A DNA stretch of 64,000 bases from Isoetes taiwanensis (GCA_021234155.1 JAJEKV010000086.1:4515461-4579460), one strand, 5' to 3'; shown: positions 35,601 to 46,435, counted from the first letter of the stretch. The notes: generated from the sequence alone by a model not told the origin. Numbers and translations: made by a program.

Positions 35601-36712
35601 CGGCTTGGTGGGAATCGAGAGTTGTCCCAATTCTTTCTTGATACCTCGGAGGTCTTTGTAGCTCAAGCAAAGATGTGCTTGAAAGCGTTTGAATAAGCGC
35701 AATGGCTTGCTCCACGAATCTTTGGCGTGAGGTCGGCGTGCCAATCGGATTGGTTGATTTGTTCCAATATCAATTATGTCTACTGCGGGAGTTTGAATGT
35801 GTGGAATGACTTGATCATCACGAGCGGTGTGGGCTGGCTCACAGATGCGACGAGGATGTTCATGTTGACCAATTTTGAAAAATAGTGGCGTGCCACTAGG
35901 AGTTGGTGTGGTGTCTTCTTGAGCGGGGAGGAGGCTGGGGGTGCCGTCTCCTCATGTGGAACCAATGTGGCGTTGTTACAAGGTGTCAAATAGGGGTCAA
36001 CCCGGCGTTGCTATGCCTTTATCAATATCCATGTCTTCCCATGGTTGATTGTGATACAGGTAAGCCGTGAGTGGCAAACCCTTGGCTTATGGCGATAGGT
36101 GTTGCAAACTTGTTGAGTCCTTTGTCGATTCGGCGTGATCTGAGAAATGATCGGCCCGTGGTGAGATCCATCGTCTTAACGATGAGCTTGCCATCGTGAT
36201 AACAAGTTGATCGTGGCCCGATAGTGAATGCTTTTAGCTTGTCTCAAAAGGGATTAGATCCTACTAACATTTCATAATCTCGGATCTTCTCTGCTCTCCA
36301 AACACGAATTCCATGGTAAATTGTAGATCTCAATATTTGGTATTGGTTGTGTAACTCCTTGTGGTGGTCGTGATATGGCCATTCGCAAGCTTGATGTCAT
36401 AAGGGGCAGTATGGAGCTCCCTTATGCCCAATTGTCGTCGAGATTATACGTAATAAGATTATTTGCGCTGCCACCATCGATCGAACATGGTGAACGACCT
36501 TTTATTGCGATGTGCATGCACCGTGGGTGTTGATAATGGTATTTGCATTGCAATGTATCTGAGGTTTTGTAAAATGTGCTCGTAGTCTTTGGACATAGTT
36601 GTAGGATAGTCGTAAGGCTGAGAGGAATTTTGATTTTAGCAAGTTCTTGTTGAAGTTCGGGGAGGGATTGCAGGTAGTTGTGGTGGATCCGTGGGTTGTT
36701 GTTGCTCAGCAA
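35601..36712 (-). pseudogene. Protease and protease-RT linker of Ty3/gypsy pol
   Basis: The frame at 36,422-36,712 ends with 'SIDGGSANNLITYN'. Asp-Gly-Gly-Ser is a known variant of the Asp-Ser/Thr-Gly active site of retroviral-type aspartic proteases, so this marks the protease. Between it and RT lies a linker of about 700 bases with only short open pieces (for example 35,780-35,989). Confidence 0.6.
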
Positions 36713-36859
36713 TAGATGTCGCTACATTGTTGAGGAGGTCGACTTGGCGGCAATGTTGAGTGGTGGTGTTGCGGATGTCGTGGCATTAGGTGGTCGTGGC
36801 TCCGATCGTGTGGTAGCATTGGCGGACTTGAGTGCCTTACCTTACGCTTGCGTTCGATG

Positions 36860-38820
36860 AGTTGAAGCGGACTTTTTTTGCGAAGTTTAGGTTGAACATG
36901 AGGAAGTAGTTGATCCAGATTGGGTGCAAAATGAACAGATTTGGTTGATGGCTCGGTTGAGTACGAGAATCGGCTGCAAAAACTTGGTGTGCGCGGGGTG
37001 CTTATGGCGTGGGGAATGAGGGAGAACCTCAATCCGGTTGGAGGATTCAAAGGCTGGTGTTGATTGCATGGTAAATTTCTTCTTGGAGTTGATCATCCAA
37101 TTGTTTTTGAGTTGTTTCTTTGTTGGCGTGGTTGTTGTTGTGGTGGCCGTGGTGGCGTTTGAGCAGGCGTGGGCCTTGCCTTCCCTTGGCTTCCCATACT
37201 TGAAAAGGTGTAAGGCGCCTTTGTCGTGGTTTGATTGGTGCGGGGAATTTGTATTTGAACTTGAGGAAGTTGAGGACAATCTGCAGGTGATGACCCCATT
37301 GGTCCGCAGTTGAAACATTGGGACTTGCTTGGATCAAAAGTGGAGCGAGGAGGTCCACGTTGTGGTTCTTTGTTATTCTTTGGGGTTGTTGTTGTTGTCG
37401 TGGTGTGCACGTAATGCGTGGTTGAGTTTGCGTGGGTACCTTACGCACTTGGTGAACAAGGCGATGTCGATCTGATTTGGTGGTGGATTTGTACATTCTT
37501 GATGGTGTGGTTACGCATGTTGCGGCGTTTGCAATGGATCATGCTATCCCGCGAGTTACACTCATTAGCCGGATGTCACGAGTCTTGGCAAATAGTACAC
37601 CAAATTATTATTTCTTGGGGAGCTGCCGTGGAGGCGGTCGAGGAGTCTTGGCGATGGGTGTAGCCGAGGGAAATGGGAGTATCGTGGCTTGATCACAGCG
37701 CGTGAGAAACATGAGCAGTGATTGACTAATTCAATGGCTTCTTGTAATGTCTTGGGGGCAAATACTCGAGTCATAAATCGGATGTGAGAGGGTAAGCCTT
37801 GAAGAAACCACACTAGAATTTGGCTTTGGGTTGGAAATTCCTTCAACTTGTTGACTAAGATCTGCGGTCGATGCGCAAAGTCTCGAGGCGATTCTCACGG
37901 GTTACGCTTGAGTGTGTTGAGGTCGTTCGGCGGTTGTTGATCATCCGCAAGGGGTGCCGTAATGGGAAAGAAAAGAGGTCTTCATGTGTATCAATCTTGT
38001 TTCCGGTGGCTTTTGTTTGCCATCAGCCATTAGGTAGGGTGCTCCCACAGCGAGGGTCGTCGAAAAAGATGTGGAATTTTAGTTTTGGATCGGAGTGACC
38101 ATTGAGATCTGCAAGTGACTCAAATTCATCCATGTGAGCTGAGCACTCTGGTCTATGTGTTTACCTTTATCATTTCAAAGAGTGGATATTGGAGTTTTAA
38201 AGCATGTGTAGGAGTCGGGCGCATGAATGGGTGTTTGCATTTGTGGAAAAAAAAACAGTGATAGGTGTTGGTTCTTTGCATAGGTACAAAGCTGGCATAG
38301 GTTGTGTGAGATTAGTAAAAAAAAGTCTTGAAGCGGTTGTAGTGGGAACAAAAGGTTGTAGCGAGGCATGAGCGGCGTGTGGGGAGCGATTAAAGGGAGC
38401 AGACGGCGGGGGAATTGACAAAGGTGGAAGCGGTGGTACGAAGTTCCTAAAGAAAGATTACCAATAGAAAACATTTTTTGCGGATGTTCCGAGAAAATTG
38501 CGGTGGTTGTCGGATCTTGAGTTGGGGATTAGGTGGAGTAAATTCAAAGGGGCGTGTTGCGGCCTGCATGATAATGGCGAGCGAGGGGAAGCGGAACAAT
38601 GGCGACCTTCCACGGGGAGGTCGATGCGGAAAAGTTGTCGTGGTGTAGGTGGAGCAGGTGCGCTCATTATTACGGAGAAGAGACAATCGAACCGAGAGTG
38701 TATGTGGACATATTCGCGGGGGGCGTCGCTGATTCATGGCGGCGGCGTCTTGACTCCATCGGTGTTGAATATCGTCGGGGAGTAAAGAAGGGATTGAACA
38801 TGGTATCAATACGACTTTTG
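36860..38820 (-). pseudogene. gag of Ty3/gypsy element (frameshifted)
   Basis: The piece at 37,565-37,846 contains 'WFLQGLPSHIRFMTRVFAP' and 'TLQEAIELVNH', a standard retrotransposon gag signature. The piece at 37,093-37,410 contains a zinc knuckle 'CFNCGPMG..ADC', in which the expected His appears changed to Ser. The knuckle is followed by a Pro/Thr-rich tail. The N-terminal part (about 38,170-38,800) is Pro/Ser-rich. Gag packages the element RNA into virus-like particles. Confidence 0.65.
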
Positions 38821-38826
38821 AAGTGA

Positions 38827-38843
38827 GCCGACAACAGCGCCGG
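38827..38843 (-). other. Primer binding site, tRNA-Asp type
   Basis: Directly inside the 5' LTR the minus strand reads CCGGCGCTGTTGTCGGC. The core resembles the TGGCGCCGTTG start I remember for tRNA-Asp-primed plant elements such as Athila. The first C fits a CTG read as CCG. Confidence 0.5.
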
Positions 38844-39441
38844 TGTTTGGGGTCGGGCCGCGGGATCGCTGAGGGCGGATCTACGTGAGATCCTTGAAGT
38901 CGGCGGGGGCAAATCTGAACACTCTTGTCAGCGGGATTTTTGCTAACGAGAGGAAAGAACAAGAAAAACTTCGGATAAAACAGCAATTGCAATACACAAT
39001 GAAACACACAAGACACTTGTGGAGAACACGGCAATCCATTGATCAAAACAAGTGTACAATGAAGGCTCAAAAAGCGCACAACAAAGGCGACCGGCATATG
39101 CGCTCTGTAGTGACACAAAGAACACTCTGAACCCTTTGAAGGAGCAAAATGCTACAATATATAGGAAACGGGTGGCCTCACGGGCCTGAATCGATCCTCA
39201 TCATGACAGCAGCGTGCTCCACTACTTGGGCACTCGAGCGGGGAATCATTTTGTCGCGGCGTGCTATGGACAAGTAGTGGCCCGCCGTGGGTCCTACCTT
39301 TGGGTCTTCTGCTTCTTGGAGGAGCTTTGACCCGCCGTGGCGCCTTGTGGATCCCTCTTCTTGGACACCGTGGCCAGTGGGGCCTCGCCCTCATGCAGCA
39401 AGTATAGACACGGTAATCTGCCGCGGGGCCTGGGGCTAACA
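38844..39441 (-). repeat. 5' LTR of Ty3/gypsy element
   Basis: 598 bases with TG...CA ends, nearly the same as 28,428-29,036. It contains the promoter in principle, but I cannot place a TATA box with confidence. Confidence 0.85.
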
Positions 39442-40177
39442 CAATGGTGTGTCCTCTCGTCCTCTTTTGAGGTAGAGTTTCCCATTTTTTACCCCTGCCT
39501 GTACTCCCGCCCGACTCAATTCTCTGACTTTTGCCAGTTCCCTGTGTAGCCCTTGTCTTTGCATGGCTGTTAGAGCCTCTTGTACTTTGAGTCCGTTCCT
39601 AATTGAACCCTGCGCGGATGATTCTTTCCTTGGCTGCCATGTCCCTCAGAGTCATATTTATGTGCCTCGTCCTTCCTCTCCATGCCCCCGCCCGTACTGC
39701 TTTCACTATCACATTCCTGTGCTCCTGGAAAACGTTCTCCAGTATTTCTACAGTGACACGAAACGTGTCCTCATTAGGCCTTTCAGCTACCCCTATCAAT
39801 CTTACGTCATGCTTTATCCTTTCCTGTTCCTTGAATTCCAGTATGTGAGGTTTTATCCTATCAAAACTCTGCCACGCATCTAGATCTATTTGTTTCTTTT
39901 CTAATGTCACCAACCTTTGTATGATTTCCGCTTTTTCTTTCTCCACCTCGTCCATCCTCTTCCAAATTTCTACCCCCCGTCTCTTCCACCCACGCACCCG
40001 ATCCTCCACTTTCCCTATCGCCTCTTTGTTTTGTTGCATCGCGTTCGCCAGTGTATTGAGCGCTTCCATCCTCGGTACCCTGGTCTCCAACCTTACTTCC
40101 ATCTGTGCCAGGAAGTCTTGCAGATCCTGTTGGAGTTCCTGCCTGCTGGCTCCCACCGCTCCTGCTTGGCTAGCCAT
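39442..40177 (-). CDS. LINE ORF1, coiled coil plus RRM type
   Basis: It begins at ATG 40,177 (MASQAGAVGASRQELQQDL). Residues 10-110 are heptad-rich and predicted coiled coil. About residues 125-190 hold 'HDVRLIGVAERPNEDTFR', 'ILENVF', 'VKAVRAGAWRGRTRHI' and 'AAKERIIRAG', the pattern of the L1 ORF1p RNA-binding (RRM-like) domain. The annotated frame stops at 39,599, but another frame continues with 'LTAMQRQGLHRELAKV' and 'GVKNGKLYLKRG', which fits the C-terminal domain. A single frameshift near 39,600 therefore splits the gene. It then runs into the Ty3/gypsy 5' LTR at 39,441. ORF1p coats LINE RNA as a nucleic-acid chaperone. Most flowering-plant L1s have a zinc-knuckle ORF1, so this animal-like type is notable. 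Confidence 0.7.
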
Positions 40178-41335
40178 TCCTCCCTCCCTTGCTGTGGCTA
40201 TACCGCTTTGCCGAATCCCTTTCCCGCCGTTTGCTCTCTTCTGTGTTTTCCTGTATCTTGCTTCTCTTCCGTGAGCTTGTTATATTATGTTCCCTCATTT
40301 ATCCGTTCGGGCGTTTCCCTTCACCGCCTTTCAGGATTTGAATTTCAAATTTCAAAATTCCCCCCATCCAAGATATGATTAACGGCTGCTTGTGTCCACC
40401 CATTTCTATCGGCGTCTGTTTTATTGACGCTCCAATTTGTATGTATTTCCACGATTTCCGTGATTTCCATAGTTACATGTAATATCTTGTTTTGTTGTAT
40501 CCTTTTAGTAGTGGGTGTGTGACTTTGGTGCACCAATCGGAGGATTAGATCCTCACTGTCTTGGTGTACGGTTGGGGAGTTGTCTCCCACTATCACGTAC
40601 TTGGCAACCTCCATTTTTCCACTTTCATTTTATGGGGCCGGAGAAGTTGGTGTCTGTTGCTTAGTGGTAGGCACCAGCCGATGGGCTATTTCCCACTCTG
40701 TCCTGGTGTATGGCGGAGACGTCCGTCTCTCTGTCCCATAGCTTTGCCTCCCCCTATTTGCACCATCTACTCCTATTTCCCTTGTTTATTCGTCTCCTTT
40801 CGTCCATCCTTTGTGGTTGTTGTATCTGCGTTCATATATAGTATACATCTCTACTCCATACTTTCTGTTTATCATACCTTTTCTCGTATCTTTTTTGTGT
40901 TCCGCTGTGATTGAAGTCCTGTTTTTTGTTAGCGTACGCATGCGTCCCCTTTCTAAGCCTAACGTTTTCCTTAACTTACATATGTTCGACTCCTTACCTT
41001 TTTTACTTTCCCCTCTTTACATGCCCTACAATATATTATTATTATTTATTTATTTATTTATATTCTTTATTTAATTATTATGCGTTTGCTCCTATTTGGT
41101 TCGCCACCCGTCGAAACGTTGCGCCATCCTTTGTCCACCCTATATGCCTTTCGTTCATATTCCCTCTAATTTGTTATGTATATCCCCTTTATTTCATATA
41201 ACTATTTTTACTTCTGCTCGTATTATGTACATCCCCTTTTGTTCCCTGTTTGGCTATATATCAAAATTGTTTCCATTCATTTCCAAAATGCTTCCTTACA
41301 TTTTTACAAAAATTTTACAAAATTTAGAGCGGGGC
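40178..41335 (-). mobile_element. 5' region of interrupted LINE
   Basis: This lies upstream of LINE ORF1 and ends at the LARD-like 5' LTR. It includes a minus-strand frame at 40,345-40,614 (89 codons, 'MEVAKYVIVGDNSPTVHQD'). This could be an upstream ORF or 5' UTR, and I do not recognise it. The part from 40,800 to 41,330 is AT-rich and shows only shadow ORFs. The true LINE 5' end cannot be placed. Confidence 0.4.
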
Positions 41336-41488
41336 TCGTGGACGTTCAAAGCCACGATATACGGTCCCGGGGCGATTATCGCATCGCTTGCCACGCAGCA
41401 TTACGCCTCCCTCCGACCGGCGTGTAATGTAGGCATGTAGCCAAGTGGGTAGCCCCTAGGGGGCAACTTGCTAAGAATGTGCATTAGT

Positions 41489-41614
41489 ATTAATGTGCAC
41501 ATTTTCCAATGTACACATTAATGTGGGCACACATTTCCATGTGGCCACTTGATGCCAAGTGGGCCATACCCAAGTGTGCAATTAATGTGCACATTTTCCA
41601 ATGTACACATTAAT
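41489..41614. repeat. Duplicated palindrome in the 5' LTR
   Basis: ATTAATGTGCACATT, TTCC, AATGTACACATTAAT forms a hairpin with 14 of 15 paired bases. It occurs at 41,489-41,522 and again at 41,581-41,614, inside a direct repeat of about 92 bases. The 3' LTR has the same pair at 53,844-53,877 and 53,936-53,969. Confidence 0.85.
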
Positions 41615-41713
41615 GTGGGCACACATTTCCATGTGGGCACATTTTGCCACCTAGCCATTAAAGGCAAGTGGGCCCATTCCCAATTATCCCACATGCCAAA
41701 AGGGGATAATTGG

Positions 41714-41784
41714 AAACCCTAGCCACCCCCTTGTCTATTTAAGTAGGAGAACCCTAACTTGCCCATTTTCGTTTCTAGGGTTTT
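41714..41784 (+). promoter_or_regulatory. LTR promoter region with teloboxes and TATA-like box
   Basis: AAACCCTA (41,714-41,721), TATTTAAG (41,736-41,743), ACCCTAA (41,751-41,757) and TAGGGTTTT (41,776-41,784) lie within 70 bases. Teloboxes next to a TATA box are common in promoters of plant genes active in dividing cells. The set recurs at about 54,068-54,140. Confidence 0.5.
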
Positions 41785-43183
41785 AGAGCTCTGTTTTGGC
41801 TGCCTCAAGAGCCAAAACCGCCTCCCTTTTCTGCCCTGAGAGAACTGCATCATTAGTTTCCCTTGATTCGAGCATTTCAGCAGGATGGTCGAGTTCAGGG
41901 CAGGAGAAGCAAGCCAAGGATTAGGTATTTGGTCAATTTAATAGCTTAAACCATCTTCTAGTCATTGAATCAGTATGCCCATAGCAGCCCTTCAGATCTC
42001 TAGATAGCAGATTCTAACTAAAGAACCTAACTCTATGATATAGATTAGATCTTGTTCTTTAGTTCTTCTGTGATGTATATGGATGATGTATCTCTACGAA
42101 CTCCTTGTATTGGGAAGGGGGGTAGAGACCTAAAGCTTTGTAGTGATGCTCCTAGAGTAGCCTCTTTAGCACACTGTAGATTCGGCCTGTGCACAAGAGC
42201 CACACCGGGATGTGGGTGAAGGGGCCGACCGGGCGAGAAGGAGGTTCATGTCGACTCTTGAACGATCCCTCCGGTGTGTAAAGCCTAGGGGATCATTGTG
42301 ACTAGGTCCAATGGCTTTTGCTAGCGTGTGGGCAAGGCATGGGCTCACACACCCGTGAAGTGGTGTTCACTTTCCAGTGGGTTCGGTCGAATCTGAGGCG
42401 GTGGCCCTCTAGTCACCTTGAGTCAGCATGTAGATCTCTCGGAGGGAGTGATCCCTACCCGCCCCCATCGGGCGGGAGGATGAACCCGTGAGTAGCCCTT
42501 TTGGCTATGCATCCGTGGGGCTACTGGTCAGTCCCGACACTTTTCGGACCACTCCGCAAAGTGTGTGGGGAGGAGGGGCGGATGGAGTGGACAACCTAAG
42601 CCATGTTCATATGCCGGCCAAATCCATTGCCATGAATTGCATGCGCAATGAACTCACGGAGACCCAAGCCGTCAGTCATCCCTTTGAGTCTGAGCCTTGG
42701 GTAGGATTCCCTATGTGATGTGCTGATCTTTGTCTATGCAGATATGTGGAGGACCATCCTTCGTGATGGTCATATGATGTTGATGTATGTGCTACTGACA
42801 TGTATGTTTACGCTTCCGCAGCTAGGTAGGCCCTGAGGGAGACGGGGTGCAATGACCCTTCCACTCTTCCCACTGGAACCCGTCACGGTTGCAGTGTCAT
42901 GTGGAGGGCCCTGTATTAGCATGAGCTGGTATGGGGGATGAACTCCTGTTTGTATACGGTGAGGGCACCGTATACGAGTAGGGGACGTCACAGGCTCAGT
43001 TCTTTTCTTGTCCTATAATCTCTTCCACTCGGTATCTCCCCTTCTTCTATATTTCCTTTTTCCCATACCGAATTCGCCATGCAACCTGTAGCTGTTCATA
43101 CAATACTACCGTTTTCCTTGATTTAAAACTAATCTTAAGACTAAGTGCGACCGGAGTTTAAACATAAAGAAAGCAGTTAAAAA

Positions 43184-43807
43184 TTAGAAAACCAGCGGTT
43201 GGGACTGTAACCAAACGTTCCTGCTGCTATACCCGTTGCATGTCCATTTTTGTATATCACAGGTCAGTTCTTCTTCATTGTTGCCGATGTCTCCCCCATC
43301 TTCCTTTTTTCTACATTCCTGGCCATAAGAACCCTGCAGAGATATTCTGTTGGGTTTTTTTCAGCGCAATTGATGCATACCTTACCAAAATCCGTGACAA
43401 TCAGGTCATGCTGATAACTGGTTGATTTCTGCATTTCCCCTTCCATCTGCAACCGGTTAAAGCATCGGAGCACCCTCAGCCTATCAGCTTTCCTGGTTGC
43501 ATCATCCTTGTCCGCCAGGACCCCCATAACTTCCAGGAATTTCAGGCTGTATCCCATATCCTTCATGGCCTGCATGTGATGCACCCAATCACAGAATAGG
43601 CAGTGTACCCGCCCACAGCTTATACACGACCCCAGCCCTTTTTCCGGACCACGGCGGTTATCCTCGCGATATACACCATGGTCCGAGCTCCTCAAGCTCT
43701 GGATTCCATGGCACTGTAACGTTGCCGGGAGCTCCAGATCTTGGGCGCTTTCTTGGAGTGGCCCCATCCTGCTCCGAGCCTTCCATAACTTTCTTGCCTT
43801 TGTCCAT
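43184..43807 (-). CDS. Antisense Cys/His-rich protein gene in LTR (copy 2), one frameshift
   Basis: On the minus strand an ATG at 43,807 gives 'MDKGKKVMEGSEQDGATPRK' and then 'RPRS', a nuclear-localisation-like basic stretch. After about 45 codons the frame breaks. It resumes in the ORF at 43,767-43,264 with 'CISCGRVHCLFCDWVHHMQ' and later 'CINCAEKN'. Copy 3 shows the unbroken middle, with 'WCICEDNCSC' before these motifs, so the full set is a Cys/His-rich, probably zinc-binding domain. The C-terminus is basic ('NVEKRKMG'). Total length is about 205 codons. A TATA box (CTATAAAAAG, minus strand, 43,914-43,923) lies about 110 bases upstream, so it may have its own promoter, opposite to the LTR. 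The family is not recognised. Confidence 0.5.
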
Positions 43808-43913
43808 GTTATGCGGATGCTCGGCGCTAAACCCTTATCTATCTTCTAGAGCTAAAAAACTACCGGAATCCTCCAGGCGCTTCCTTCTCCGTTCGGGGTC
43901 CCGAGCTTCTGTT

Positions 43914-43923
43914 GCTTTTTATA
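43914..43923 (-). promoter_or_regulatory. TATA box of antisense LTR gene (copy 2)
   Basis: Minus-strand CTATAAAAAG, about 107 bases before the ATG at 43,807. It is kept at 56,283-56,292. Confidence 0.45.
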
Positions 43924-44136
43924 GTTGTATGTTTAACTAGGGTTTTTTTGTGTAATTCCTGCCATCTTCTGATCGGATCAGATTATTCTTCGTGGTCCCG
44001 GTCCGTCATGATGTCTAATCGATTTCGTAATTAAATGCTACCGGTATATTCTGCTTATATGTGGGTTGTCCTTTACTCCCATGTATTTTCGTACTATCTC
44101 CCCCCGCCTATCCTTAATATCTGTCTTATCTCTCTT

Positions 44137-44275
<139 letters not shown>

Positions 44276-45028
44276 GTTATTTTCTTAGAGATAAGTCTAT
44301 TTCTGACATCTGCCGTGAGATTTTAATGCCGTGTACGTGCCCTTCCCTGTCCTATCACGTCATACTGCCATATATTAATCATTATTGATATTTCTAAATT
44401 TCTAGCCCATGTCCTGCGTTAGCTATTGACATGTATATTTGCATTTGTCTATTTTCATACGTGTCGTCCACAACATGCAATGGTCCCCTTACACGTCCTT
44501 CTGTCTTACGTGCCTTCCTTCAATGTCACGTATCTAATCTAGTCACACCGTTGTGAGTGGCCACGTAGTGCCAGGTAGATCCAGTTGGTAGTCGTATACC
44601 TCCCTATGTTTCTAGTCATGCTTGGCGACATTACCTATTGTATTATACTGATTTGGATTTTGAATTTTTCATGACCGTTGGGTACCCGTTAGCTTAATAT
44701 GCTTCCGATTCTCGTCCTCCAACCTGGCCCGACCCATAGCTCTATTAGCTATGGTGTGCCGATTGGTGTCCATCCTTCTTCGGTTCTATTAACCTCGCCC
44801 CCACTAAGACTAACATCCCGATACTCCGGTTCAAGCGTGGCCTTTATGGATCCGCAACACTTCTTTAACATTTCTTAATAAAATAAACTATCTCGAATTC
44901 CCGTTATAATTGTCTAATTAGGTAGTCTAATTACACTTATGTTGATCAAAACACAAATCGTAACACAAATCATGATCACCGACCTATACATCGCTATCCC
45001 TCCCCGATTCACAATGTGAGATTCGCCC

Positions 45029-45081
45029 ATCGCCATCGCCATCGCCATCCGAGGTAGGAACATTCACCCATCGCCATCGCC
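45029..45081. repeat. GCCATC hexamer repeats (5' LTR)
   Basis: Two short arrays at 45,029-45,050 and 45,068-45,081, separated by a non-repeat spacer. Confidence 0.9.
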
Positions 45082-45669
45082 TAGGGCCAACTATTTGATA
45101 TACGCTGTCCTTTTCTTTTTCGCTTCCTTGCAAATCATATTTCTTATCAACTTCTTTTATGCTTATGTTGAACCATAATGAATTAATAGATGTCAGTATC
45201 TATATTAGTAAAAATCAACAAGATAGATATACAACCTTTTTTGTAGCCACTTTTTATAGAACAACCATTTAAACTCGAACATCACTACGGCCTAGCTAAT
45301 GGCACTGACGTCTACAACATATAACATAACATTTCGAAAGGAGTAATTTTTAGGAGCTGAAAATTTCACAAAGAAATTTTCTGGTAATCGCCTAATGGCA
45401 TGGCAGCAGTGCCACTCGATGGTCGCTAGAAAATTTTGACTAAAATTTTATCTGATTCATCTTCTACATTTGATATATAGCTCTATTATTTTTTCCTCTT
45501 TTGACCTTCTTAATTCCAGAATGTGCTGCAAACTAGAAAGAATAGGTGGTATTGAAGTTAGACATACTTCTTAAGGGTCTATGATAGGATTCCAGTAGTA
45601 CTAACTTGATAGGATTCTCAGACCTCAAAGAATGGGAAAAATCTTTCTCATTTTTGTAGTATATGCTAA

Positions 45670-45770
45670 GCTAGTAACAGTTAAAGTGAATTAGTAACAG
45701 TTAAAGTCACGCTAGTAACAGTTCAAGTGAATTAATAACAGTTAAAGTGAATTAGTAACAGTTAAAGTCA
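45670..45770. repeat. 20-base tandem repeat, 5 units
   Basis: The unit is ATTAGTAACAGTTAAAGTGA with minor variation. Copy 1 of the element has only about one unit (near 9,371), so the array has expanded or contracted between copies. Confidence 0.9.
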
Positions 45771-45794
45771 AAAATTAGTGAGCCAAATAGGATG

Positions 45795-45865
45795 GTCTCA
45801 CACGTCGCGCCAGGACCGATTTTGAAGATCTCAAAACCAATCTGTCTGGGCGCAACGTGTGAGAC
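45795..45865. repeat. Hairpin repeat H, first copy
   Basis: The arms GTCTCACACGTCGCGCC and GGGCGCAACGTGTGAGAC pair around an inner ATTTTGA/TCTCAAAA pair. It is a diverged relative of the two copies downstream. Confidence 0.8.
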
Positions 45866-45998
45866 ATTGATCTGAAAACAGTTTAAAAAGTCAAAAAAAT
45901 TTTAGGAAAGTAACTTGGTAATTCGAATTTCAGCCTAGGAATTAGCTAGATTAGCTTTCCAATCTATTTAAACCTCATCTTAAAAGAATTTCCACAGT

Positions 45999-46067
45999 AG
46001 CGGGAATTGAACTTCCCACCCACAGGGTTGAACCCCCCAAACCCCCCCGTGCCAACCACTAAGGGCG
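45999..46067 (-). repeat. tRNA-like sequence in LARD-like element (copy 2)
   Basis: On the minus strand an A-box-like CCCTTAGTGGTTGGCACGG is followed by a B-box-like AGTTCAATTCCC. The part between is G-rich and does not fold as an anticodon arm. The counterpart is at 9,618-9,682. It is tRNA-derived rather than a working tRNA gene. Confidence 0.5.
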
Positions 46068-46216
46068 GGCATCGTTTGTGTTTGAATTATAATCCTTAAT
46101 TAGATTTAAGCTGTAATAATGTTAGATAATATTAATGGCCAAGCCTTAGACTTAGAACCAAGACCCTTAAGCTAGATAGAGTCATCATCTTGATAGACAC
46201 CAAGCCTCCGATCGAC

Positions 46217-46435
46217 ATGACGCGCACCAAACAGACCACTCGACTCCCTCGACAAGGCGAAACAGCCAGAGGCCAAGGAGGCCGAAGGAAACAAGAGGAG
46301 GAGAGGGCAGAACGAGAGCGGGAGGCCAGGGGTCAAGAAGCAGCAGAGCAGAAGCTGGTCCAACATTTTGAAGACTCAACAGCCTACACAGTACACACCA
46401 AGGGAGTCAGTCATATCAAAGGAGAGCCTTATTAA
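46217..46435 (+). CDS. Short basic ORF with histone H3-like N-terminus
   Basis: Starting at the ATG at 46,217, the 72-codon protein begins 'MTRTKQTTRLPRQGE'. Histone H3 begins M-A-R-T-K-Q-T-A-R, so 8 of the first 9-10 positions agree, at the same distance from the start Met. The rest is a charged, probably helical Arg/Glu-rich stretch ('KQEEERAEREREARGQ') and a short tail. The same frame is open from an upstream ATG at 46,190; the inner ATG is chosen for the H3 match only. Position, just after the LTR and leader, is that of gag. Copy 1 (9,829 onward) does not keep the motif. It may be a first exon of the coding region at 47,560 onward. Confidence 0.4.
   Translation: MTRTKQTTRLPRQGETARGQGGRRKQEEERAEREREARGQEAAEQKLVQHFEDSTAYTVHTKGVSHIKGEPY

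Larger units (their letters stand above)
28428..39441 (-). mobile_element. Complete Ty3/gypsy LTR retrotransposon (11.0 kb)
   Basis: It is bounded by LTRs of 598-609 bases with TG...CA ends. Inside, on the minus strand, are a tRNA-Asp-type primer binding site, gag, protease, RT, RNase H, integrase, an extra ORF and a polypurine tract. The order protease-RT-RNase H-integrase defines Ty3/gypsy. The extra ORF after integrase and the primer site recall the plant Tat/Athila group, but I cannot assign a lineage without a tree. It lies between LINE ORF2 (left) and LINE ORF1 (right), so it appears to have inserted into that LINE. I could not find a convincing 5-base target duplication. Confidence 0.85.

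Noticed and set aside
28423-39446. Target-site duplication flanking the Ty3/gypsy element
   Set aside because: The 5 bases on each side (CCTGT and CAATG) do not match. The left flank is next to altered CTG sites, so the test is not decisive.
39917-40378. Plus-strand ORFs of 117-153 codons over LINE ORF1
   Set aside because: Shadows of the clear minus-strand ORF1 coiled coil and RRM.
45585-45640. Primer binding site after the long 5' LTR
   Set aside because: No convincing match to a tRNA 3' end; only a local repeat of TAGGATTC was seen.
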